Position numbers and translations under genes: made by a program
In this document: positions 42,902 to 55,690 of the stretch, one piece after another
Layout: every line of letters begins with the position of its first letter
Numbering within the stretch: position 1 is the first letter of the stretch
The notes under the pieces: model-generated
What the model was told of the DNA's origin: nothing
The model's input: only the letters and a program-made list of their open reading frames with translations
The model's database searches: none
Origin: Ceriagrion tenellum
Taxonomy: Eukaryota; Arthropoda; Insecta; Odonata; Coenagrionidae
Reading direction: 5' to 3'
DNA length: 64,000 nt
Assembly (NCBI GenBank): GCA_963169105.1
Contig: OY720639.1
Coordinates: 87,898,593 to 87,962,592, forward strand

Positions 42902-43140
42902 CAGGGGTGGCCAACCCGCGGGCCGCATTGAACATTTTTCCTGCCCGCGAGATTCATCACATTTTAATACAATAATTTTAACACAATAACAATAACGCAT
43001 TATTTTTCAATTTTTCACTCCAAAAAATGTCTATAGTGGGTCTAAATCTAACTGGGGGTTATATAATTTTATATGCGGCCCGCGGAGTTGTGATGCATTT
43101 CCAAAGTGACCCGCAAGGTCATTTTGGTTGGCCACCCCTG
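42902..43140. mobile_element. hAT-like MITE nested in LINE-B2
   Basis: Ends are CAGGGGTGGCCAACC and its exact complement GGTTGGCCACCCCTG. Identical octamers CCTTAGAT flank it (42894-42901 and 43141-43148). The 239-bp interior is AT-rich with GCGGGCCGC and GCGGCCCGCG subterminal words. The CAG termini, 15-bp inverted repeat and exact 8-bp duplication place it in the hAT superfamily. Confidence 0.9.
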
Positions 43141-43215
43141 CCTTAGATCTTTACACGGCAGGTGTCCTAAGACCCCCTGCCACGTGCCCATGCGGCGGCT
43201 CGCAGGGTAGTATGT

Positions 43216-44247
43216 AGATGTAGAAGTATATTTCCACCAATCCGTTTTCATTTTTTTTTCTTTTTTCCTACCTGCTACCCAAGTAATATAATTATTTGTA
43301 CGTAAGTGCAAAGTTAGTGCATTTTCAAAATAATTGGATTAATGGTCAGCATTGCTTTCTTCATCCTTTAAAACCTCATTACTCTTGTAATCCAATGATT
43401 TATATTTTGTGCATATTTATCGCGTCGATTTTTAGTGCATTGACCAAAGCCTGCAATGCGAAGGAATGAGAGGATTGTTAAAAGTGGAAAAACAGGGATT
43501 CATAACAGGTTTTGATATTTGAAAATGGAATATCCTCTTACAAAAATATGAGAGACGTCCACGTGCAGTTGAGGTAATCATAGTAGGATCTACATATGCT
43601 CAACACTATTTATTTACAACACCCCCTGTGTTATGTCAATTGTCAATCTTTCAAGGAATGTCAATATTCTCTATCCATCTTTTGCCCATGTAATCAACCA
43701 CGCCCACTTTTTCTCCAGGCTTTGTCTATTCCCTGTGTACCCCTGTTGCTACCCATCTTACAACACTTAATCTGACGCATCTCAGCTTGCCTTATCTGTT
43801 TATCTGTGTCAGACGGCACCTCGTGGCACTTATTCTGCGAGTCGCTGCTTCCGCTGTCATAATCGAGGTCAAAAAAAACCTTAGGAGCGTGTCACATGAC
43901 TGACTAATGTTCCCAGATAAGTAATCCTCCTTGATGTGAAGAGTAAATATTTGTCTTACGTCTCCACCGAATAAAAATGACTTGAAGTGATTGGAAATTT
44001 TTTCTTCTCGTCTTTTATAAGAGGCGCAAGTCGAAAGGAACATTTTTTCCAGGTGGATAGCGTGGTGTCCATATCACTCTACTGATTCAAATGCATGCAT
44101 GGCCTCTGTAGTAATTAGCTTGAAACTTATTAGGGTTTAACGCAGTCTTAAGGAAGTTGGGGAGGTTTTTCTTTATGTATATTATATGCGTAAGACTCTG
44201 CATGCATGTTTCTAGCAGCAGAAACTATTTATACGAATGATACGGTA
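43216..44247. other. no recognisable gene
   Basis: AT-rich. Short frames only (43792-44043 minus, Ser/Arg-rich, no motif). Confidence 0.4.
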
Positions 44248-44464
44248 TGATTACGGAAAAGCGGGGCTTTTTTATTTTTCAACATGGATACATGAAACAA
44301 AGATAAAAATGTTACTAAAAAATGCAGATGTGTGCCGTGCTTCAAATGGAGGTCACATTGAACTTTTGTTGCGTTAACAAATAAAACCTGATGGAATTAG
44401 TAACATTTTCATCTTTGTTTCATGTATCTATGTTGAAAAAAAAAGTTCTGATTTTCCGTAATCA
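44248..44464 (+). mobile_element. mariner-type MITE, 217 bp
   Basis: Inverted ends of about 70 bp (TGATTACGGAAAAxC..., TTTTTCAACATxGATACATG, AAACAAAGATxAAAATGTTACT) enclose about 85 bp. TA flanks both sides (44246-44247, 44465-44466). The core still encodes the last 18 residues of a transposase. The TA duplication and residual codons support Tc1/mariner. Confidence 0.8.
44321..44377 (+). pseudogene. transposase C-terminal tip
   Basis: Reads NADVCRASNGGHIELLLR followed by TAA. A C-terminal C-x-x-x-N-G-x-H-I/V-E motif is common at the end of mariner-like transposases. Nothing upstream of these codons survives before the left inverted repeat. Confidence 0.6.
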
Positions 44465-44466
44465 TA

Positions 44467-45069
44467 GTAAGACTTTTGAATCACCACATATGCTATGTTA
44501 TGGTTTCTATAGCAACATATGACTTCTTGTTTTCACTGTTTTATATTATTTGAACAACTTTTTAAGGTTTGTTCATGTTAATTTAATTTTGTAGTAGTAT
44601 TTATTTTGTCGTTGTTTCGATGTTTTTAATCTCAATGGTCGGTAAATTCCTAATTACACAACTTTTGTGTTGATTTCTCCATAAATACCTGGTTGTAAAT
44701 GTTCTTTTCCTTACTGCAATATCCACTATAATACCAAAATATTCTGTGATACGTTGCTATGAGAAATATATTAGCGACCGTAATTAAATCAAATTGTTGT
44801 TATTTTTTCAAAGATCTTTTATTTATTTTCTAAAACTCTTGGTCCTCCGAAGGCAATGGCTCGTGTGGAGATGCCACTTCAGATAATTACCTATAAAAAA
44901 CCAGAAAATGCAAGAAATAAAATAAAATGTTTAAAATACTTGCTTTCACTCTACATTAAAATATTTTAATAATTAGTGCGAAAAATTTGTATATCATTTT
45001 CCAGCAGATATTTATTAGATTTCAGATCACATACTACTTTTTAAGATACGGTTAATGGATCAATTTTTG
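44467..45069. other. no recognisable feature
   Basis: AT-rich, with no frames or matched repeats. Confidence 0.4.
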
Positions 45070-45300
45070 TTACCAAATAATATAAAATTCTTTTTTAACC
45101 TTTGATATTAATTTAAAAATTTTAAGGTGAACCGGAAGACTATTTAGAACCTTTGGCACTATTACATTGGGCTGTCTATCACCGTATTTGCTTAAACGAA
45201 AAAGCACATTGTTAAATTTAGGCTTTCTTATTTCCATAATGGGACTGTTCTCAATTTTGGTTCTAAAATTTTGGCAAAAACAATAGTCAACTGTCAACAA
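45070..45300 (-). pseudogene. possible LINE C-terminal tip (LINE-G)
   Basis: A 76-codon minus-strand frame includes NFRTK, a GDRQPNVIVPKVLNSLPVHL segment and ISKVKKEFY. The pattern P-K-x-x-N-x-L-P followed by F/V-K-K-x-x-x-F is the usual last segment of many CR1/Jockey-like LINE proteins. No tail or other copy confirms it. Confidence 0.4.
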
Positions 45301-46164
45301 ACATACGTATATGCATCATATTTATCAAATAAAATCCCCAGTTTCATGTTGAAACTCCCCTGAACTGAAAATTTTGAGTTTTCTAATATTCGTTAACAGG
45401 CCCTGAAAACCATAAAATTTATTTCTTCCTTACTTTTAGTTTAGTGTGCAGGTGCATAGAAAATTGATTAAGGTGAATTCTTTTCTTGGAGACTTCTAGA
45501 TATCATGGTTGGAAGCCAGCAAAAGCGAACCGATTCACGCTGTGAATTCCGGGTTGGACGCCTGCTTTTTGGAGGTTTTTTTCTTAGTTCCTTTTGCTTT
45601 AGGGTGCGAAATGTTGTTTCGTCCAGGAATATTCGAGGCGGAACATGTGTCTGCGTTATTCGGTCTGCAAGACGGCCTATGAACTCATCCTGGTGCTCCC
45701 CTTTTAATCCATCGAAGTCTGAACGGAAAATTCCGAATTTGATGATGACTAGACCAAGTCCTCGCCGTGTCATTAGCCAAAGGAAACCTATTTGATTATT
45801 ATTGAACATTACGGTGAACCATATCGAGTTGCATGAAATATAAATCCATCTCTCCCTGACGAATCCTAATCGATGAGAATTATATCTTTAGTCGATGGGC
45901 TATCTTCAAACCTTATTAAAATATCAATTTATTTCTTGAAAAAGGATTCTGGTGTAATATTTTTCCTCAGCTTTGTCTCTCTATCTAAACAATATCGTTT
46001 TCGGGTGCTCTAGCCAATCATGGTGTCTCTTATGGTCTGTCCAAAGGCTATAATTCTTTAAAGAACATACCAATCATTTAGGTGGCGATATTACTTGCGG
46101 TTTTGAAGTTGATATGCCGTTGCTGATAAGACAACGGCTGTCCTAAACTAAAATCTTAAGTATG
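45301..46164. other. no recognisable gene
   Basis: A mirrored pair of frames at 45468-45809 (minus) and 45505-45795 (plus) has no domain. Otherwise AT-rich. Confidence 0.35.
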
Positions 46165-46830
46165 CGGAAGAGAGAGGATAAATGCAGAAGTCACCCTGGG
46201 AGGGGATACATTGGATCAAGTGGATTCCTTCACCTTTCTCGGGAGTACCATCACGTGGGACGGAAGAAGTGCCGCAGACATCAATCGGAGAATAGCCCAA
46301 GCTAAGAAAGCGTTCATGGGAAAAAGACAACTGCTGTGCTCAAAGAAGATATGACTACAAACCATGAAACAGTACGTGAAAACCTTCGTGTGGAGCGTGG
46401 CAATCTATGGATCGGAACCATAGACCATTGGTAAAGCTTACCAGAAAAAATTAGAAGCCTTCGAAACCTGGTGCTGTAGGAGGATGCTGAAGATAAAATG
46501 GAGGGATAAAATAAGATAGGATGAAGCTTACAGAAGAGTAGAAGAGGAAAGAACCATATGGAACGCTGTACAGAAAGGAAGAACCAGATGGATTGCACAC
46601 ACCCTGAGAGACAATGGGTTTTTTAAGAACATAATTGAAGGCAAAATAGAGGAAAAAGTCTCCAGAGGAAGACGTAGGAATAAGTTCATGGACCAAATAA
46701 AGAGGAGAGTATACATAGGAAGAGATACCAGGAAGTAAAGGAACTAGAATCAGATAGGGATGGGTGGAGGGCTGCTGTCAACCAAACTTGATCAACCAAT
46801 GATGACTTGAACGACTAATGATGCATTTTT
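46165..46830 (+). pseudogene. LINE-C post-RT remnant, best colinear copy
   Basis: Reads INAEVTLGGDTLDQVDSFTF, LGSTITWDGRSAADINRRIA, QAKKAFMGKRQLLCSKKI, a stop, MKQYVKTFVWSVAIYGSEP, RRMLKIKWRDKIR, VEEERTIWNAVQKGRTRWIA, HTLRDNGFFKNIIEGKIEEK and FMDQIKRRVY, then out of frame RK.RN and the AACCAAACTTGATCAACCAA end. The FxYLGSxIxxDG/GSTITWDG and YGSE blocks identify the post-RT region. Four or more stops or frameshifts. Confidence 0.82.
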
Positions 46831-48244
46831 TATCCGACTATTGAGGTAGTCACTGTATTTTTAAAGACAAACACGGGTTAAATACTTGTATTTCTAGTAC
46901 TTGATAGAGAATAAGTCTGGCCATTAACTAATTTCTCGTTTCCTCATGCCGTTGCGTAAGCCTATTTCTACTCTTTGGTGTTATTGTTTTAAAATTTGAA
47001 TGAATAACTGAGTTTGCCTTGAAAGCTTTATTTTATCTTACTTTAGACTTGATTTTTAGGCCATTCATAGTAACTCTTCATTATTAGTGACATATCAAAG
47101 TATTTCGTCCAGATTTTGCTGTTAGTTCAGTCGTTAAATATAGAAACTAATCCACGCTTGCACATTCATATTGATCTTCGACGAGGAATATACAAGTTTT
47201 TAGGCAAATTTTAGCGTGACACTGTCTTCTAGAATTACCTTGCATCATCGATGCTTTTTTTTAAATAGGTTGAAAATGCCTCCTCTATGGAGTTATTTGT
47301 GCTAAAAATTGAATGAGTAACTGAGTTTCTCATGGAAGTTTTATTTAGCTTACTTTCAACTTGATCTTTGGGCCATTGCGCAAAAGGACCCGGAAATGTA
47401 AAGTCTCAACGATTTGAGATTGTGTTGCGAGTTCTGATGGTTGCTCCGCTTGCTCAACCACATGTTCAACTACATCTCTCCTCAAGACGTAACAAGGGAA
47501 CGCTCCGTGTTTATACGATGTGCAACTGAGGAGTTTACGAGCGCCTTTCGATCATTATTTCCCCCGCACATCACACCCTTCCTTCGCTTCTGGTCGCAAT
47601 GACGCCAAGAAACATATTCCCTGTATTTGTTTGTGTTCCTTAGATCCAAATCCGTGTTTCCTCCTTGCTCCCCATTGGCTTCTCGACCCTCTTTCTCTTG
47701 CGATCGTGTTTTCGAAATCATCAAACCAAATCTTACTCGCATCGGTGTACGGAACGGGTGGCTTTGTAATGCCACTGGTCATTCTCCCCTTTTGGCATTA
47801 TGCGAATAATGTCGTGTGGTTTCGGTGATACGGCCAAAAATACCGCCTTCACATTTGGTTATGTATACTGTCTGGCGTTATCTCTGTGAGCATCGTCGGC
47901 AATCGTCGTAGTCCCATGACAATTACCTTTTCATTTTCGCCAATGCGTGATGTATTCAGATTTCACTATTTGTTTACTTTAATATCTATGTTAAAAAGCA
48001 ATTGATGAATGAAAGGTATGTGCTCCAACTTTGGCCTTTTAGGAAAAATGAATCAACGAGGCTTTAGACTTTGCTTGAAAATTTCGGGGGATGTAAATAA
48101 AGCATTGTGGGTAGGCTTAAGTGACCATTAATGAAACTGAATTGCGGGAACTAGCAGACCAAATTGAAGCTCGTCAACTCCTTTATACAGCCGATTTATT
48201 TATTTTACTTGGCGTTTATATTTTTGAATTATTCCACACTTTTT
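46831..48244. other. no recognisable gene
   Basis: AT-rich. The GC-richer piece 47500-47830 has overlapping antisense frames (47482-47775 minus, 47520-47828 plus) without motifs. A TTTTAAAATTTGAATGA word near 46992 recurs as AAAAATTGAATGAGTAACTG near 47305, suggesting a local duplication of about 300-bp period. Confidence 0.35.
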
Positions 48245-48400
48245 AAAGCATTAGACGCTTGGAGCACAGCGTTAGCATGCCTGTAGTAAGTCAATGCCTG
48301 CCAATGCAAGGGTCGCCAGTTCGAATCCCGCCTGGAAAGGTTTTTCACATTCCATGGCATGATTGTGTGTGATGGTCTATGTATTAAATATGCCGTGATT
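48245..48400 (+). mobile_element. SINE-2 copy, partial
   Basis: AATGCCTGCCAATGCAAGGG, a B box (AGTTCGAATCCCGCC, about 48321) and CTGGAAAGGTTTTTCACATT, then GGCATGATTGTGTG, match the 25300-25595 copy in order. The A-box area (GCGTTAGCATGCC) is plausible but diverged. Confidence 0.6.
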
Positions 48401-49379
48401 GGCGTAAGCAGCTAAAATTTTGGCTTTATTACACTTTGTAAGGAATTACCTCATTTTAGCGGCCTGAACGTTAAAGGTATGTAAGAATTTATTTTTCGGG
48501 CCATATGAAAGTTATCTGTACGAAATACTTTGGATCTTTTTATTTAGGCTAGTAACTACGGATCTGAATTTTTATGTGAGAAAGTTATTGTCTTTTTTAT
48601 TAAAACTTGAAGCGCTATTTCTAGCATCTCAGAGACGGAGTATCCCTACTGTGTACTCAATCTGTCTTTTTATCGATCTGAAACAAAATATATCAGTGTA
48701 TTATGAGTCTCTGAGTGCTAATCTCCAATCTGAACGAAAAATAAATAGGCTAACGCAAGAATTTGATAATTTATGAGACTTTGAGATATTAAGGTGATGT
48801 TTTCATAGTAAATTTCCGCCATTTTGTCGCAAAAAAAGTGTTGCGCAACTTTTTCAGTATTATTTTAGCTCATCCGGAAGATTTGGTAATGAGCCTTAAA
48901 ACAAGCTAACAATCAGCCAAATCGGTTCATTAGGTCTCCCTCTATCAAATACCTAAGCTCATAAAATGTTGTATTAAGAAAATTGCATTTTTCAAATTGA
49001 GTAGACAAAAAGGTGCAATAGTTTTTAACTTACCGTCATTACAGGCTAATCAGCGACCCCAGGTTATTACGGTAGACTTTCAGCTTTCTCAAAAATACTC
49101 TTCTGTCACTTCATGAAGGGGAAAGTGTCAACATTTAGATAAAACGAATCAAGGTTCAGAAAATAGCTCACCATTGCTTAATAGTGTTTTAATAAGCATA
49201 TGCATTCTATTTTTATACATTTCCTGGGGGCTAATTAGGGGAAGCGAGATTCAATACGGTGACACTGGTATCCATCAACGGTGTGGTAAACTGAATACGT
49301 GGAACGCTCTCTAGCATTGCTATGACTTTTCTATGCTTGGACAAGTCTTACTCTTTTAACCTTTTCAGCCTAACACCTA
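48401..49379. other. no recognisable feature
   Basis: AT-rich, with no frame longer than 66 codons and no matched repeat. Confidence 0.4.
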
Positions 49380-49621
49380 GGGGCTGTCCGTAATCCATGT
49401 AGACACCAAACAGGGGTGGGGGGGCCTTAAATTACAGATAGTCCATGACAATCATTTAATAACCCGATTCACAGCTTTTTCCACAAAAAAAGATATGGCT
49501 ACGTGGACAACAGGGGGGGGGGGGCAAGGGGGGTCCGGATGAAGCCTACGAGTGTCCATGATGGGGGGTGGGGAGTCGAAAAGTGGCCTATTTTTATCTA
49601 CGTGGATTATGGATACCCCCC
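49380..49621. mobile_element. TA-flanked MITE with GGGG...CCCC ends
   Basis: The left end GGGGCTGTCCGTAATCCATG and the complement of the right end (GGGGGTATCCATAATCCACG) align for about 27 bp, and TA flanks both sides (49378-49379, 49622-49623). The interior contains a 12-G run (49513-49524) and a second, subterminal CCATG/TCCATG inverted motif. The superfamily is uncertain. Ends of the GGGGCTGTCCATAAA type are widespread in animal MITEs. Confidence 0.72.
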
Positions 49622-49623
49622 TA

Positions 49624-51506
49624 CTGTCGGCGCAGAAACTATGTGAACTCGAGTGAGGAAACAAATAAACAGAATGAGAAGACCGATATATGAAATAATC
49701 ACATCATAATTTTTCTTATTAAATTATACGTTATTTAATGATAGACTTACATTTAAAAATGTATTTTAACATTTTTTACTACGAGTGTGACATAAAAAGT
49801 ACCGGAGTTTAATTAAGTTCGATCAAAGCTCCGACTTTGATTACTCGTAACTCAAGCACAAGTCCTTTTAAGACAACCGTATTGCTGTCAATGGTAGAAA
49901 AATATGTTTTCTAGACATGTTGTAAGACTCGGAGTTGTATCTTTAATTGAAAATAGGTTGTTATTAGTTTTGGAAAATGATTGCATTTCAAAAGATTTCG
50001 TTCTTTCTGGCATTGCAAACCGTATGCCTTGAACATTTCTGATAGTTAATTGTCCAGTATATCAATTAGCGCGTTTAATCAAAATCGATTGGTACTTATA
50101 CTGAGCGAACTTAGTATATCCCTCCTCATTGTCCATTATTTTTACATTTGTGGGTGTGAATTCTCAATCATGTCATGAGTTATTTGTCAAACTTTTAAAT
50201 GGATTAGATGATATTGTATAACTATAAAAAGTTGGTCTCTTATAGTTAGGTTCACAACTTCATGCTCCGGTGCCATCATTACTTTTCCTTCCAAGGAAAC
50301 ATCCACTTATTTCCATTATTATGCTACAAATGAAATTTATCCCCGTGATTCCATCAGATCTGGGTTTTGAATCAGCGGAGGTAAGAAAAAGTGAAAGGTG
50401 GACTGCAATTTCATTTTTTTAAACCGGACCTTGTGTGTTTACGCGGGGAATCATTGTAAGTTATTGCAGTCCACTTTATATTTTCCGATGTGGGTCGCAA
50501 AGATAATGGTAAAGGTATACATGACTTAAATAACAAAATAAGACCCTCGTCTGACCTCTAGATATACTTAATGTTAGTTGACAATTATTATGTTACAAGC
50601 AATATTTCGGCATCAATCGCTCAAGCTCATATCACCATCTTGTCTCCATTTGTCAAAGAAACAATGCAATCATTAAATTGCTTGTGTCGTTCCGAATTGT
50701 TTGATTGGTCCGCAGATAAGTTATACGTATGGGCATTTTAAATATAACCGCTTAGTTTGAACATCAAAAAGTCCAGCGTAGGGCGCCTAATACACGCGGG
50801 AATGTCTTAACGATACCATGACGCTGTTTATTTCATTGACCTAAATTTTTTGCTGAAGATATCTGATTTCTTCAACTTTTCAAAATACTTGGCTCACCGT
50901 TGGCAACGTCATTATTTGTACATATCCATATTTTTTATTACACGGTTTCGTTCGGTTTATGGCATTTCTCTCACTTCCGTTATTTTTTTTCAAACCCGAA
51001 CCACCTCTACAAACCTTTTTCCCCTCAGCGTCTGCTCCCAGAAGGCATCACGCGAAGCGGGGGTTAATTTTACTTTCGCATTCGCTTAGACGAGATCTGA
51101 GGCGGGAATAAATCTCTCTCTCTCTTGCGTAGCGTCAAAAGCCGTGAACACGATTCTTACAGGGGCCAATAAATAAATTGATGACCGCTCGCTGCTCGCG
51201 GCACGCATTGGCCGAATAAAGTTCGACTCGGGGGGGAAAAATGTTTAGGGTACCCCCCCCAACCCTCGCCCCCTCACAAATAAATATATTTCTTTTTTTT
51301 TTTACTTGTCGTGGTGATAATTTCATGCCGTCGAGTCACGCATGTTTCGTCTCTTGAGTAATGAAAATCAGTTTGACCCGTTTAAGAGACTGGCGTCTCG
51401 GAGTGGTAGCCGATGATAAACTGCCGTTTACCTTTCCACGTTTTCTTGTAATTTACCATAATCAATTTTTTTCTATCTGATATTTTGCCATTCACCTTTG
51501 AGACTT
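49624..51506. other. AT-rich stretch with one inverted repeat
   Basis: GTGGACTGCAAT (about 50399) pairs with ATTGCAGTCCAC (about 50464), spacer about 55 bp, possibly a decayed MITE. Nothing else is assignable. Frames are short. Confidence 0.4.
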
Positions 51507-51868
51507 CTACATCTACATACTACCCTGCGAACCTCCGCATGGGCTTTTGGAAGAGGGTGTTAGGACGCCAGCCGTGTGAAGGTTTTGGGAGGTGAAATGG
51601 TGACGTGTATTATGGGAGTGTATTTAGTGGAGCTCAGTTTTTACTGTGGTCGCTTATTTACCGCGGAAAGAACGAGTTATTGTATCTACCTGTTCGGCAA
51701 TGTATCTCCCATTCTATGTATTCGGCTAAGTATTCTCGATATATGAGAAGTTAAGGTAATTCGATGATATTTTACTGTATCTGAAGGTTATATATTTACT
51801 GCACCCACAGTGTAGGTATGGCGTTTGTGTAACGATTTTCGCAGTAAGTAAACTGCGGTGGTTTACCT
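51507..51868 (-). mobile_element. LINE-B2 copy with internal deletion
   Basis: Tail (CTTCTACATCTACATACTAC on the plus strand), then GCCGTGTGAAGG and GTGAAATGGTGACGTGTATT of the 3' UTR, then the KNSFF coding tip. From about 51750 it jumps to the region aligned with 32150-32260 (TTTTACTGTATCTGAAG). About 350 bp of the coding part is deleted. Confidence 0.75.
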
Positions 51869-54700
51869 TAGTGGTTAACTTGTATGGGGGACTTTTAAAT
51901 TCAGAAAGCCTTGGGATTTCGCGTAAACTGAACGCGATTTAAATATTGTTTTATAGAGAATGATAATGGCTGAATGGGCTTTTCGATGCGGAAGGCGTTG
52001 CAAATGAAAACTTCCGATTAAAAGCTGGGGATGTAAGAAGTACGAAAAAACGCACAGTATTAAGAGAGACATATTAATTGAATAGGCTTTGAGACGTACG
52101 ATCCTCCTCAAAAAATCTTGCAATGCTCGAGTTTCATGTTTGGGAATGACAGTGAAATGAAAAATTTGTCTCTATAGTAGTCTCTGCCTCTCTTGTTCAT
52201 ATTTTTACAAGGGATCAAATACCATTAGAAAATTGGGAACATTAGAGGAAACCTAATCAGAAACGAATAAGTTTTAGGCTAAAATTTACTACCATATTTT
52301 TATTTTCCGTAGGTTCTCTTCAGTCATTTCGGCTACGACATTAACTGTGAGGCAATTTCCATTCATCCTCTCAGGGAATTAAGTTTCTTTCATAGGGAGA
52401 AAATAATACCTCACTAAATCCATAAGCATTCATAGTATGCCGTCAGAACCAGCTGTGGTGTGTCGTTTCTCAAACAACAGAGACGTGAGCCTGTAGCATC
52501 ATAAAAATCAGGCCGTTTAAAATATTGGTATGGCAGTCTCTTATTGATGTTAATTTTAACTTTAGAAAATTTACGGTTATGTGAAGTGGACATCGATTTT
52601 TTCGTTATGACGCTCATGATATAAATCCGAGCCTCCGGCCTTTCTTTGATTTTGAATGCCAATAGAGAAGTGGAGGAAGGGCCAGTGCTATACTAGCGGC
52701 AAATGGAGAACACTCTCCAGCGATGTCAGCGGTAGAAGATGGATAGTTTTTATCTATTTGCATATTATATATTATTATAGTGATAGTTTTCTTGAAACTC
52801 CATAATTTGGAACATAATATCAAAGTCGATTTGTTATTGCTCAACTAGTTTTTGAGCCTGTTTGTCTTCTTCCGCAGCAATTCTAGAGCCAAAAGCTCCT
52901 CCTGGCTATCCAAATGATCATCTCTAATGCTCCTAGGTGGATAATGAGCGTATCGTTTACTTATGATTTTTTTGTTTTGGGAGTGACTTTTTGTTTGATC
53001 TCGGGTGGCTCATATTTTATTTTTGTCTATTTATTGTTTTAGAGTGTCTATCTCTCCGTTTTAGTTTTAAATTGTCGATTTATTGAAGTACCTGCTGCAA
53101 ATTTACCCAACGAACATGAAAGAACCCTTCAGTGCGCCCATAACCATAATTTTTTCCGGCACTCTACGGTTGGTGAACTATTATTGCCATGTTGTCTGTG
53201 TGTATCTTATGGATGGTTGGCTATTTGGGGAGGCGAGCGACAACGGAGTTCATTGGTGCCATTGTGATCAGGTGGATTGGCAGGTAGGAGAACGATCTTA
53301 GGGAAATTGGAAGGAGGGTGGAGAGAAACCCGGAGTCGGCATTAGCCTGCTCTTCACGAAAGGGGCCAAGTGGACCACGGTTTAACATCTCACCCGACTG
53401 ACGGAGTGCTGCACTCGAAGTGTCCTCCACAAAACACACAAGTTGGGATCGGTTACCTCTGTACCTTATGTAATCAGCCAGTATTTATATCTCAGCGCCA
53501 ACCCTAATCTCCTGCCCGTTAAGGAGGCTGGAGTGGTAATCGAAGTACATTGAGTCCTCGTATAAATATTTTTCAAGTGAGTCGAAAAACAAATCTCGGA
53601 AAGATGTTTCATCGAGGTGCATCTGTTAACGCGGTGGAATTCGCCAAGCGTACAGTAATGCAAATGAATGAATTTTAACTTTTTTGTCTCCACTGAATTG
53701 ATTATTTGAGTTTTAGCGCGTCCTCTTAAACATTTTGGCAAAAATTAAATTAAGATAATTTTTTCAAATCTTTTACCCAGCTTGACCTGGTGATAATAAT
53801 ATAATAATATCCGTATTTAATATCACTGATGGTAACACACATGCAAAGTTTATTAGAAGATTCTACGAGGACAACATCCAATTCAAACACCTTAATTAAT
53901 GAGTCAGAACATTATTTTTGTTTCCCTTCGTACATTCCTATTTAAGTTAATAAACTTAAGTTCAAATTTCATTTTAACTCAAAATAAATCCTCTTTTGTA
54001 TATGTACAGTATCCTGCGTGCTCATCTTCGCATCTAATCCTCTCAATTAGTATTTATTTCTAGTTTCCTCGGTCAACTTGACCAATCTGTAAGCATGATC
54101 AAAGCACACAATGAAAACGGCTGTCGCACTTTGTTACAGATGATTGATGACTATTAAAACGCGCTTCAACTCACTGAGTAAGTATCAGGAACAAGACCTG
54201 ATATGCCTGTGTGTTACTGATGATGACTGTGAGTTGGAAATGTTGTTGTTGGTATTTGGAATCTGTAGAAAAGTGTGATAGTTTCTTTCATTATGATGAA
54301 CCTCCTCTAGTTCATGCCTGAATCTGTTGAACTTATGAAAGCACATCCTTAATTTTTCAACTCATCAAAACGTTTTGGGACATGAGTGTGGAATGCGTTA
54401 ATTCAGCTCCCGTACGACGTTAAGTCTTCTCTCGACTTCCTGTCGTATCTCCTCCCTCCCTCGACTCCCCATCTCAAACCCCTCCCAGCCTCTTGAATGA
54501 CGTGGAGCGAGGAAACCCGAGCCATGAGAAATGCCGACTTCGTGTTCATCCTTCTCTTTCCCGAGAAGGGTGTGAACTAAACCTAAGGGGATTGATGGAC
54601 TCTCCGCACTCTTCAACCCCTTTCACCCCCCCCAGCCCCTTCGGAAAACTACCCCCGCATTAACTGGTTAAGAGGTGGCGTTATATTAGTTGGAAAATAT
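51869..54700. other. no gene; one unidentified GC-rich block
   Basis: Mostly AT-rich. The segment 53270-53440 (around ACCACGGTTTAACATCTCAC and ACGGAGTGCTGCACTCG) contrasts with its surroundings and reads like part of an insect interspersed repeat, but I cannot name it. Frames are short. Confidence 0.35.
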
Positions 54701-55690
54701 CCCATAACTTCTCCCTCGTCTTTTTTTTTCTTTTTTGCTTTTTTTGCTTTTTTTTATTCTTCTCCCACCACATCCTTACCCTGTCCCTTCTGATATCCCA
54801 TTCCGTGCCCCACTTTATACCCTTTAGGGTTATTTTTTTCTTCTCCCTCCTACTCCTCTCTCGTACCCTTTCCCTCCCGCCTCCCCCTCTCTTCCCTTCC
54901 CGAGGCGATCGTGCACTCTTCGCGGGCCGGTTTTCCGATTTCCTATCACGATTTCTTCAAACCCCCCCCCCCCCCCAGTAGCCCCCGCGCCAGCCAGCGC
55001 GCGGAGCCAGTTTCAACACCTACCTTCTCCTCCCCCTCCTACCGGCAACCCCATTCTCTCGACAACAGAGTTTTCCTATGTATTTTTTTTTCTAAAACCC
55101 TCCTCAACATTCTCCTCCTTCCTTCCCTCCCCCTCCTGCTCTCTTTCCCCCCTTTCTTTCCCTCACCCCCACACACTTCTTTGGTCCCCATCTCTTCCGC
55201 CCCAACTCATTCGAATTCCGATCGTCACTTGTTATCGCGACGCCTTAATACCCTAACGTCTTCGCCGCCGCAAGCCCCCCTATCCCTACTCACTCCTTCC
55301 AGCTGGCCCTACACCGCCCATCCTCCTCATATCGTCCATTTTTTTCCTTTTCTCTTCCTCCCGCGTGTAAAAAAATTGCCGCCGCTTCCTATCTTTCTCT
55401 CCTCTTCATTCTTCTCATTTCTTTCCGTCTGTTATACATTCTCTTATTCTTTGTCCGTGCACTCCGCCCGATATCTTTTTTTTTTTAAAGGTTTGTCTCT
55501 TTCCTTCTCCAAAGCCGTCCTTGTCAAGCGAGCTGTGCTCTCCTGTGAATCCATCGATGTTTCCTATAGCGGTGGTGTTTCATGCGAGAATCCTCTTCAT
55601 TCGCTTCGTTTCGTGTTTGCCCGCCCAATTCTTTCCCTGTGTATTTTTTTACGTTGGAGGAAAGGTGATAGTGATGGTCTATGATTCTGT
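54701..55690 (+). other. long pyrimidine-rich tract with a low-complexity open frame
   Basis: Nearly 1 kb dominated by C and T on the plus strand, with a 15-C run at 54962-54976. A 257-codon frame (54911-55684) stays open but is Ser/Pro/Leu/Phe-rich without any domain, as expected from the skewed composition. I do not call it a gene. A 5' untranslated or promoter-proximal region is possible. Confidence 0.5.

Larger units (their letters stand above)
42690..43215 (+). mobile_element. LINE-B2 plus-strand copy, interrupted by a hAT element
   Basis: The coding end (42690-42845) and 3' UTR, then, after the nested insert, the ACACGGCAGGTGTCCTAAG, CCCCTGCCACGTGCCC and GTATGTAGATGTAGAAG tail. Joined across 42902-43148 it matches the minus-strand copies at 31500 and 55781. 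Confidence 0.8.

Noticed and set aside
43069..43311. 80-codon minus-strand frame
   Set aside because: It spans the end of a hAT-like MITE and a LINE tail, so it is a junction artefact.
54911..55684. 257-codon open frame as a possible gene
   Set aside because: It lies in an extreme C/T-rich tract including a 15-C run. The reading is Ser/Pro/Leu/Phe low-complexity without any domain, and another long frame overlaps it.
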